Part shown: in pieces, positions 1-5,346 of the stretch | Layout of the letters: each line of letters starts with the position of its first letter | Numbering within the stretch: position 1 is the stretch's first letter | Assembly: GCA_016234155.1 (NCBI GenBank) | Contig: JACRGZ010000189.1 | Location: 1-5,656, forward strand | Length of the DNA: 5,656 nucleotides | Origin: Nitrospirota bacterium | GTDB lineage: Bacteria > Nitrospirota > 9FT-COMBO-42-15 > HDB-SIOI813 | Direction: 5' to 3' | The notes under the pieces: model-generated | What the model saw: only the letters and a program-made list of their open reading frames with translations | What the model was told of the DNA's origin: nothing | Database searches by the model: none | Position numbers and translations under genes: made by a program

Positions 1-490
1 ACCGCACATACCAGTCCTGGATGCTTCTCAGCTCTGCGAGGTTATAACCCTTTCCTTCTATGCTGTATTCAAAGACCCAGCCGACACCGGTGGCATCCGG
101 TCCAAGTGACGGGGTTATCCCTCGTGGAAGTTTCCCGGCAGCAAAGTTGAGGTATTCAAGGACACGTGACCTTGCCCAGTAGATATCAGTCCCGTCTTCG
201 AAGATTACATAGACAAAGGAGACGCCAAAAAACGAGAAGCCCCTTACCACCTTGGCCTTCGGAACCGCCAGCATGGCCGTTGTAAGGGGATATGTGACCT
301 GGTCTTCAACTACCTGGGGGGCCTGTCCCGGGTACTCTGAATAGATTATGACCTGGACATCGGAGAGGTCAGGAATGGCATCAAGGGGGGTCTTATATAG
401 TGTCCATATCCCCCCTACGATTACAAAGGCGGTAAAGAGGATGACCAAGAGTTTGTTTTTTATGGAGAATTCTATGATCGTGTTTAGCAT
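1..490 (-). CDS. cusA: CusA-type heavy-metal RND efflux pump, N-terminal part (runs off the left edge)
   Basis: This is the start of the inner-membrane, proton-driven pump of a Cu(I)/Ag(I) efflux complex. Only the first 163 codons are in the window (family members are about 1,030-1,050 residues), and the frame is open to base 1. The reverse-strand reading begins MLNTIIEFSIKNKLL, followed by a first membrane helix at about residues 13-32. Family signatures follow: PDLSDVQVII (40-49), YPGQAPQVVEDQVTYPLT (53-70), VIFEDGTDIYWARSRVLEYL (95-114) and LGPDATGVGWVFEY (129-142). These match the Cus/Sil (copper/silver) subgroup better than the Czc (Co/Zn/Cd) subgroup. The methionine export residues lie outside the window. 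The start is the only ATG after the cusB stop, which is in the same frame 15 nt upstream. No Shine-Dalgarno sequence precedes it, so translation probably depends on coupling to cusB. Family assignment is firm; the metal is inferred. Confidence 0.96.
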   Translation of the reverse strand, partial: MLNTIIEFSIKNKLLVILFTAFVIVGGIWTLYKTPLDAIPDLSDVQVIIYSEYPGQAPQVVEDQVTYPLTTAMLAVPKAKVVRGFSFFGVSFVYVIFEDGTDIYWARSRVLEYLNFAAGKLPRGITPSLGPDATGVGWVFEYSIEGKGYNLAELRSIQDWYVR

Positions 491-505
491 AGTATTAGAG
501 GGATT

Positions 506-1801
506 TTATGGTTCCTGTCCGTGCTGATGACCAGCCATCCCGGAAAGCGCTGCCTTCAGGCTGCTCTCCGAATCTATCAGGAAGGTTGCAGAGGTCACTA
601 CCTCCTCTCCAGCCTTCACTCCTTCGAGGACTTCGTAATAACCCTCTGCCTTAGCGCCCACCTTTACATGACGGGGCTCAAACCGCCCGTCCCCTTTATC
701 TACAATCACCACCTGTCTGATGCCTGTATCTATCAGGGCAGAGTCCGGTATAGCCATGGCGTGCATGGCAACATCTACCGCCAATTCCACATTTACATAC
801 ATGCCCAGTTTCAACTTGTGTGCAGGGTTAGGCAGCTCAAACCTGATCTTGGCCGTTCTTATCTCCACCCCGCTTTCAGGGGTATATGTGACAGTCCCGA
901 GGTGGGTATAGATATGCTCAACTGTCCCCGTATATACATCAACAGGTGAATAGGAGGGTGTGATCTTTGCCTTCTGACCGACTCTTACGAAGGGAAATTC
1001 ATATTCATATAATTCTCCGTAGACCCATACAGAGGTGTGGTCTATAATCTTAAAGAGGGGCATTCCGGGTTCTATCATTGTCCCTTCGACGACCATCTTT
1101 TCAGTAACACTCCCCAGGGCAGGGGCACGGATTATCATTGTCCTTGCAATCTTCCCATCCTGCTCGAGCCTTCTTATCTGGTCTTCAGATATATCCCAGT
1201 ATTTAAGCCTCTGACTTGCAGCCTTTAAAAGGGTCTCTGCACCGCCCCTTATCTCTGAATAGGGGCTCTCCTTCACCTTCTCCATTCCCCTGAATGCCAA
1301 TAGATACTCTTCCTGGGCAGAAACAAGCTCAGGGCTGTATAACTCCAGAAGACGTTCTCCAGGCTCAACCATCTGGTCAGTCCTGTTTACATAGAGTTTC
1401 TCCACCCACCCGCCGACCTTTGCATTTATGATAAAGACCTTGGTCTCATCCGGGTCAACCCTCCCGACAGTCCTTATAATCCTCTTTAAGGAACGCCGTT
1501 TCACCACCTCTGACCTGACGCCTATCTTCTGTATCTTTTCAGGGCTTATCCTTACGGTGCCGGGCGTCTCCTCTGCCACCTCCTCACCTTCATACACAGG
1601 GACATAGTCCATATCCATCTCGTCCTTCATTGGTGTGGGAGAGGTAACAGCCGGATTCATGGGATGGCGATAGAAAATAGGGTTGGCAGTGCCCACCCTG
1701 CTTTCTTCAGATCCTGGATAAAGTAATATTACTCCTATACCAATACCAACCCCGACAATTATGCCGATAATGAGTATTAATAGATTATTGGATATTTTCA
1801 T
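506..1801 (-). CDS. cusB: CusB-type periplasmic adaptor (membrane fusion protein) of the metal efflux pump
   Basis: This HlyD/MFP-family adaptor bridges the RND pump and the outer-membrane channel, and in CusB it also hands metal to the pump. The 431 residues start with one membrane anchor (about 7-27). Next is a short metal-binding segment, FYRHPMNPAV...DEMDMDYVPVY (43-70). Its M48, M62 and M64 line up with the three Cu(I)/Ag(I)-binding methionines of E. coli CusB, with one residue fewer between the first and second. The barrel-sandwich/lipoyl halves are near 124-160 (AKVGGWVEKLYVN) and 222-253 (IIRAPALGSVTEKM), separated by a helical hairpin (about 160-215). Beta-barrel and membrane-proximal domains follow. 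The C-terminus carries two histidines (GHQHGQEP). A Shine-Dalgarno AGGGGA lies 7 nt before the ATG and overlaps the cusC stop codon, so the two genes are probably translationally coupled. The family is certain; copper/silver rather than zinc is inferred from the methionine motif and the CusA neighbour. Confidence 0.95.
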   Translation of the reverse strand: MKISNNLLILIIGIIVGVGIGIGVILLYPGSEESRVGTANPIFYRHPMNPAVTSPTPMKDEMDMDYVPVYEGEEVAEETPGTVRISPEKIQKIGVRSEVVKRRSLKRIIRTVGRVDPDETKVFIINAKVGGWVEKLYVNRTDQMVEPGERLLELYSPELVSAQEEYLLAFRGMEKVKESPYSEIRGGAETLLKAASQRLKYWDISEDQIRRLEQDGKIARTMIIRAPALGSVTEKMVVEGTMIEPGMPLFKIIDHTSVWVYGELYEYEFPFVRVGQKAKITPSYSPVDVYTGTVEHIYTHLGTVTYTPESGVEIRTAKIRFELPNPAHKLKLGMYVNVELAVDVAMHAMAIPDSALIDTGIRQVVIVDKGDGRFEPRHVKVGAKAEGYYEVLEGVKAGEEVVTSATFLIDSESSLKAALSGMAGHQHGQEP

Positions 1802-1812
1802 CTGTATATCCC

Positions 1813-3084
1813 CTATTCCGCTAATTCCTCGCCAACTACACGCTCTAAGGACGCAACCCTTTTATAGTAAGTGATAACGGTGTCTAAATGTTCGATCTTC
1901 GTCTTCTTCAACACCCTCTCAGTATCGATCAGGGTGAGGAAATCCACCCTCCCTGTCTGATAGTTCTTAAGGGCTGAGTTAAAGGAGAGCTCTGTCTGAG
2001 GGAGAAGACTTGTCTCATAGAGCTGCCTGATCTTATCAGCAGTCTCTACCTTTATCGCCCCCTCCTTTACCTCAGCGGCCTTGATATTCTCTTCGCCCCT
2101 CAGTTTAGACTTAAACGCCTCAACCGTGTTTACTGCCGCCCCCACCTGGTTATCATACTTAGTCCGCCATATCGGAATGTTTACCTGAAACATTGCATCC
2201 CATGCATCAAACCTCCCTTCCCGCTGGATTGGGGCAATCCCAAGCATAAAATCAGGATAATAGTTTTTTTTTGCAAGCTCTACCTCAAGCCCCTTAACCT
2301 CAATCTCATATCTCATTATTTGGAGGGCAGGATTAACTTCGATGGCCTTGTTTATAAGGTCGCCACTATTTATAGCCGGTTTTTTTTCCGGCATCCCCGC
2401 CGGTTCCAAAAGAGGGGTATCCTGTGCCCTGCTTAAAAGTCCCTTTATCTCCGCCTGAACTACCTCCTTTTCGGCCTCAAGGACAATTATCTCGTTGATA
2501 AGCATGGTCAATTCCACCTGGGCCTTTATAACATCCTGCTGTGCTACCTCACCTGTTGCATATTTGATCTCAGCAATCCTTGCCATATTGGAGATGAGTC
2601 CTTTTATCTCGTTTGCAACCCTTATAGACTCGTTAATAAACAGGTATTCATAATATGCCTCTTTGAGCATCGTGATTATTTCAATCTCTTTGGCCTTCAG
2701 TTCAGCCGCCGCCATCAATACCTCCAGGAGGGCCATACGTTTCTGCAGGGAGAGCTTTCCCGGATAGGGCAGCATCTGGCTTATCTCATACCTCGTTTGC
2801 ATGGCATTACCCGGAGCCGGAAATGGATTCTCCTTTGACAGGTCCATCATCTCTACACGTAAGGACGGATCGTCAAGTATCCCTTCTGCCCTTGCCCTTA
2901 CCTCTTTTGCCTTTACATTCTGCCGCATGGCCTGTATCTCAGGATTGTTGTTCCTTGCCTCTTCTATAATAGTGTTGATAGTATCGGGGGAAAGTGCATC
3001 CTGGGCAGAAGCCGGTATATTAGAAGTAAGAAGTAAGAAGTAAGAAGTAAGAAAAAGTAGGAAAGTAGCCGCAGGCTTTAGCAT
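1813..3084 (-). CDS. cusC: CusC/TolC-type outer-membrane efflux channel protein
   Basis: This outer-membrane factor forms the trimeric exit duct of the metal pump. The 423 residues show the duplicated outer-membrane efflux protein (OEP) fold. Paired segments recur in each half: NPEIQAMRQNVKAKEVRARA (48-67) with NPALQIMRYEIEVKGLEVEL (251-270), and KYATGEVAQQDVIKAQVEL (174-192) with NYQTGRVDFLTLIDTERVL (374-392). The N-terminus is a signal peptide with a hydrophobic core at about 8-21 and a likely signal peptidase I site after ASA (residue 27). There is no lipobox cysteine, so unlike E. coli CusC it is probably not a lipoprotein and resembles CzcC in this respect. The hydrophobic core is written by a 7-nt tandem repeat. 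The ATG has no Shine-Dalgarno and sits a few bases after the promoter -10 box, so it is probably read from a leaderless mRNA. No in-frame alternative ATG, GTG or TTG exists before the signal cleavage site. First gene of the operon; 11 nt precede cusB. Confidence 0.93.
   Translation of the reverse strand: MLKPAATFLLFLTSYFLLLTSNIPASAQDALSPDTINTIIEEARNNNPEIQAMRQNVKAKEVRARAEGILDDPSLRVEMMDLSKENPFPAPGNAMQTRYEISQMLPYPGKLSLQKRMALLEVLMAAAELKAKEIEIITMLKEAYYEYLFINESIRVANEIKGLISNMARIAEIKYATGEVAQQDVIKAQVELTMLINEIIVLEAEKEVVQAEIKGLLSRAQDTPLLEPAGMPEKKPAINSGDLINKAIEVNPALQIMRYEIEVKGLEVELAKKNYYPDFMLGIAPIQREGRFDAWDAMFQVNIPIWRTKYDNQVGAAVNTVEAFKSKLRGEENIKAAEVKEGAIKVETADKIRQLYETSLLPQTELSFNSALKNYQTGRVDFLTLIDTERVLKKTKIEHLDTVITYYKRVASLERVVGEELAE
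3022..3053 (-). repeat. Heptanucleotide tandem repeat inside the cusC signal peptide
   Basis: Thirty-two bases are perfectly periodic with unit AGAAGTA on the plus strand (TACTTCT on the coding strand), about 4.6 copies. Because 7 and 3 share no factor, the coding strand reads as the same cyclic heptapeptide, LTSYFLL, in every frame and has no stop codon in any frame. The plus strand would meet TAA. The repeat supplies most of the hydrophobic core of the CusC signal peptide. A gain or loss of one or two units would shift the downstream frame, while three units would add or remove exactly seven residues. Confidence 0.95.
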
Positions 3085-3092
3085 ATAAAATT

Positions 3093-3121
3093 AATATATT
3101 CTACAAAATGTAGAATGTCAA
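3093..3121 (-). promoter_or_regulatory. Sigma70-type promoter of the cusCBA operon
   Basis: Read on the minus strand, a perfect -35 box TTGACA (3121-3116) is followed by a 17-nt spacer and the -10 box TATATT (3098-3093), five of six consensus bases. Spacing is optimal. The expected transcription start is at about 3085-3087, one to three bases before the cusC ATG at 3084. The normal 17-nt spacer argues against a MerR/CueR activator, which works on promoters with stretched 19-20 nt spacers, and suits control by a repressor. Confidence 0.78.
3098..3116. promoter_or_regulatory. Palindromic operator filling the promoter spacer (BlaI/MecI/CopY-like half-sites)
   Basis: The 19-base sequence ATTCTACATTTTGTAGAAT (minus strand) is a perfect inverted repeat with 8-bp arms and a 3-base centre. 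It fills the spacer and touches one base of each promoter box, so a bound protein would block RNA polymerase. The half-sites contain TACA and TGTA, as in operators of the BlaI/MecI/CopY winged-helix repressors. The known core has two central bases (TACA-N2-TGTA) and this one has three. No regulator gene lies in the window. The palindrome is observed; the regulator family is inference. Confidence 0.68.
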
Positions 3122-3133
3122 GAGGAAAATGGG

Positions 3134-3162
3134 TTGAATATGTAATCCCCGTCGTTTAAAAT
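3134..3162 (+). promoter_or_regulatory. Candidate promoter for the GT51 glycosyltransferase gene
   Basis: TTGAAT (3134-3139), a 17-nt spacer and TAAAAT (3157-3162) make a moderate sigma70-like promoter pointing right. Its expected start near 3169 would leave only a few bases before the ATG at 3173 and would exclude the AGGGG motif from the transcript. This conflicts with use of that Shine-Dalgarno. A second possible -10 box, TAGAAT at 3111-3116, lies inside the cus operator palindrome but has no good -35 box. Either could be the real start. Confidence 0.35.
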
Positions 3163-3167
3163 AGGGG
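3163..3167 (+). promoter_or_regulatory. Shine-Dalgarno that fixes the start of the GT51 gene
   Basis: AGGGG lies 5 nt before the ATG at 3173. An in-frame TTG directly before that ATG (3170) would be only 2 nt from the motif, so the ATG is preferred. A CCCC run at 3147-3150 could pair with the GGGG, but the stem is only four base pairs with a 13-nt loop. Confidence 0.6.
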
Positions 3168-3172
3168 CATTG

Positions 3173-4363
3173 ATGAAGGTCTTATTATCTACATTGCTTA
3201 CCCTGTCAATTTTATTCATAATTCTAATTGCAGGTATAACCTTCTGGGTCTATAGATTATCAGAAGGACTCCCTGACGATAGGGTGATAAAAGATTTTAC
3301 TCCTGATGCTGTTACAATAATATATGACAAGGACGGCCGGACACTGACTTCTTTAAAAGAGGATAAAGACCAGATATGGGTCCCGCTCACCGGTATCTCA
3401 GCGTCACTGCAGGAGGCCGTTATAGCCTCTGAAGACCCCTATTTTCTGAGACATGGCGGTATTGATTACCGCCAGACATGGGAATCTGTAAAAGATAATC
3501 TGCGGTCATGGAGGTGGGCGCGAGGGGGGAGTACGATCACGCAACAGGTAGCCAAGAATGTCTTTCTTTCGGGGGAAAAGACCATAACACGGAAGATCAA
3601 AGAATATTTTCTGGCAAAAAAGATGGAGAGACTCCTTCCGAAAGAGAGGATATTTGAAATGTATCTGAACGAGGCCGGATGGGGCTATGGCATCTATGGG
3701 GCAGAGCTTGCATCCAGATTCTACTTGGACAAGCATGCAAGCGAGCTAAATTATGCGGAAGCTGCCTTGTTGGCTGCAATGCTCCGTAATCCAGCCTATT
3801 ATAATCCGCATAAAAATATAGAGAGGGCCGAAAAGCGCCGGCAACTTGTGCTTATGCTCATGCAAAGGCATAATTTCCTTACGATTGAAGAATATAATAA
3901 TGCCCTTTCATATACAATAGACCTGCGCAGGGATAAGCTTAACAAGCAGTTCAGAAACATTGGCTTAGGGGTGTATGGAGATGCAGGTAATACATTACCA
4001 TGTTATGTAAGGTTAATAGAGGGCTATTTAATCAAGACATTCGGCCGGGATCTACTCTATAATGTCGGCCTTGAGGTAAAGACTACTATAGATGATATAA
4101 TACAGGATAAGGTCGAGGATATTATAGCCTCCTTTAATAAAGGGGGGGTGGAGATACTGGCGGGTGATATTCAGATAGGGGTTATATCAGATGACAGGGA
4201 TATAGTAAGGGCTATTGGATGCACAGGGAAGTGGAAGGAGGCGGCAGAAAAAATAAGGGGCATTGGCGCACCCTTTGATTCGTACAAATATACGGCCACA
4301 CAGGAGAAGGAAATTGACTGGAAGGATATTTTATTGGTTGACACAGGTGGCGGGTTGATGTAA
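3173..4363 (+). CDS. GT51 peptidoglycan glycosyltransferase with a degenerate, truncated transpeptidase tail
   Basis: It should polymerise lipid II into glycan strands at the periplasmic face of the inner membrane. The 396 residues begin with one membrane anchor (about 5-26), then a GT51 domain (about 55-245). Its motifs are SEDPYFLRHGGID (86-98) with presumed catalytic E87, GGSTITQQ (118-125) and RKIKEYF (140-146) with presumed second glutamate E144. The 57-residue gap equals that between E233 and E290 of E. coli PBP1b. YLNEAGWG and LNYAEAALLAAMLRNPAYYN follow. After residue 255 the protein continues like a class A PBP linker (GLEVKTTIDDIIQDKVEDII, 299-318) and the start of a transpeptidase domain. 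The position of the active-site SxxK reads GAPFDSY (365-371), without the serine or lysine, and the protein stops at 396, whereas class A PBPs are usually 600-850 residues. It is divergent from cusC and 60 nt before the next gene. Glycosyltransferase activity is well supported; transpeptidase activity is very unlikely. Confidence 0.9.
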   Translation: MKVLLSTLLTLSILFIILIAGITFWVYRLSEGLPDDRVIKDFTPDAVTIIYDKDGRTLTSLKEDKDQIWVPLTGISASLQEAVIASEDPYFLRHGGIDYRQTWESVKDNLRSWRWARGGSTITQQVAKNVFLSGEKTITRKIKEYFLAKKMERLLPKERIFEMYLNEAGWGYGIYGAELASRFYLDKHASELNYAEAALLAAMLRNPAYYNPHKNIERAEKRRQLVLMLMQRHNFLTIEEYNNALSYTIDLRRDKLNKQFRNIGLGVYGDAGNTLPCYVRLIEGYLIKTFGRDLLYNVGLEVKTTIDDIIQDKVEDIIASFNKGGVEILAGDIQIGVISDDRDIVRAIGCTGKWKEAAEKIRGIGAPFDSYKYTATQEKEIDWKDILLVDTGGGLM

Positions 4364-4423
4364 AAGTTACAATTGGACTTTTTACGAGGCCGTCAAGATT
4401 GACTAACAGAAAGGAGAAGCAAC

Positions 4424-5251
4424 GTGGTTAAAAAACCCAAATTGTTTACCGGAATATGGTTGTTTATGCCTTTTGCTATTGTAGGATTGGCTTTAACAAC
4501 TCCATCAGCAACATATGGAGAGCTTTCCGCAGATCAGATTGTTGCGAAATCTGAAGATGTGTATCCGGGACTGGACCAGCAGTCCAAGCTCACCTTCATA
4601 ATAAAGGAGGCTGATGGCGCGGAAAGAAAAGTGATCTTACGGCGCTACTGGAAAAACTATTCCAGGGATTCCGAGGTGGACTCAAAGGTCTTGGTATTTC
4701 ATGAATATCCTCCTGATACAAAGGGTACAGCATTCATGGTATGGACATATAAGTCCTCTACGCAAAAACCTGAAGATATGTGGATATATCTTCCTATTCT
4801 CAGGAAAGTCCAGAAGCTCCCGGAACATCCGGACGAGATATTCAGCGGTGCAAACTTAAAGCCTGCTGACATGATCCCGAGGGATGTATCCTTAGACAGA
4901 CACAAACTATTACGGGAAGAGACTATTGAAAACCAGCAATATTACGTGGTGGAGAGTACCCCAAAGATAAAGAACTCCAACTTCAACTACAGCAAGGTCG
5001 TAAAGTGGGTAAAAAAGAACGATTTTCTGAAGGAGCGTGTTGACTATTATGATACAGACGGCGCCTTACTTAAAACACAGCTTATTACATGGAAGAAGAC
5101 GAAGGATGCATATGTATGGGAGAAGGTCATCCTCACAAATGTCAAGACGGACGTGCAGACCATTTTGAACATCAGTGATATAGAAATAGATACAGGGCTG
5201 ACAGACGGGTCCTTTACAGAGAGGAGCATGTTAACAGGCAGGGTGAGATAG
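4424..5251 (+). CDS. Secreted LolA-like protein ('outer membrane lipoprotein-sorting protein' family)
   Basis: This is a periplasmic protein with a LolA/LolB-like half-barrel fold expected to bind a lipid or acyl chain; its true cargo is unknown. The 275 residues start with a Sec signal peptide: KKPK at 3-6, hydrophobic core about 9-25, likely cleavage near YG-EL (32-33). Diagnostic stretches are YPPDTKGTAFMVWTYK (95-110), DMWIYLPILRKVQKL (118-132) and FSGANLKPADM (140-150), the counterpart of the usual GSDFSYED segment. They resemble the TP0789/LolA-like family rather than classical LolA. The start is GTG with a strong Shine-Dalgarno AAGGAG at 4411-4416, 7 nt upstream. There is no lipobox. 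In other genomes such genes often sit next to MMPL/RND-type transporters, but none is adjacent here. It may be co-transcribed with the GT51 gene, since I see no terminator or convincing promoter in the 60-nt gap. The family is fairly sure; the role is not. Confidence 0.85.
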   Translation: MVKKPKLFTGIWLFMPFAIVGLALTTPSATYGELSADQIVAKSEDVYPGLDQQSKLTFIIKEADGAERKVILRRYWKNYSRDSEVDSKVLVFHEYPPDTKGTAFMVWTYKSSTQKPEDMWIYLPILRKVQKLPEHPDEIFSGANLKPADMIPRDVSLDRHKLLREETIENQQYYVVESTPKIKNSNFNYSKVVKWVKKNDFLKERVDYYDTDGALLKTQLITWKKTKDAYVWEKVILTNVKTDVQTILNISDIEIDTGLTDGSFTERSMLTGRVR

Positions 5252-5255
5252 AGTG

Positions 5256-5334
5256 TAATCCCCCTTTACCCCCCTTTAATAAAGGGGCTGGGTTCCCGTT
5301 GCTGCGAAGCATTGCAACGGGAAGGGGGGGATTA
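5256..5334. repeat. GC-rich intergenic palindrome cluster (outer stem enclosing two hairpins)
   Basis: Outer arms TAATCCCCC (5256-5264) and GGGGGATTA (5326-5334) are complementary over 9 bp. They enclose two hairpins. One is CCCCTTTA/TAAAGGGG (5271-5278 and 5280-5287). The other is TTCCCGTTGC/GCAACGGGAA (5293-5302 and 5314-5323), 10 bp, which continues after a 2-nt bulge as TGC-GAA-GCA. The whole could fold as a three-way junction in DNA or RNA. There is no T-run on the plus strand, so it is not a classic intrinsic terminator. It resembles the small palindromic repeats or MITE-like elements scattered between genes in many environmental genomes. It begins 4 nt after the LolA-like gene ends and stops 12 nt before the next start codon. 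Confidence 0.72.
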
Positions 5335-5346
5335 GGGTATTTTCAC

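Noticed and set aside
521..1228. Several plus-strand open frames (521-949, 720-911, 1037-1228) opposite the adaptor gene
   Set aside because: They lie antisense to a well-supported CusB-type gene, have no ribosome sites or recognisable domains, and have compositions expected of shadow frames.
2801..3043. Plus-strand 80-codon frame overlapping the start of cusC
   Set aside because: It is antisense to the outer-membrane channel gene and ends in the heptamer array, where that strand meets TAA. No start signal is visible.
3022..3053. CRISPR-like or short direct-repeat array
   Set aside because: The unit is seven bases with no spacers, so it is a simple tandem repeat within a coding region.
3098..3116. 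MerR/CueR-type or CusR-type operator
   Set aside because: MerR-family promoters have 19-20 nt spacers, and this one is 17. The E. coli CusR box has different half-sites (TGACAA/TTGTCA).
3506..3779. Minus-strand frames inside the GT51 gene
   Set aside because: They are shadows of conserved GT51 motifs read on the opposite strand.
4364..4423. Possible promoter (TTGGAC at 4373-4378) before the LolA-like gene
   Set aside because: No acceptable -10 box lies at 16-18 nt spacing. The region is more simply an operon spacer with a strong Shine-Dalgarno.
4699..5229. Minus-strand frames inside the LolA-like gene
   Set aside because: They are antisense to a conserved family protein and have no initiation signals or domain resemblance.
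5269..5334. Rho-independent terminator for the LolA-like gene
   Set aside because: The hairpins are strong, but no T-run follows either of them on the plus strand. Described instead as a palindromic element.
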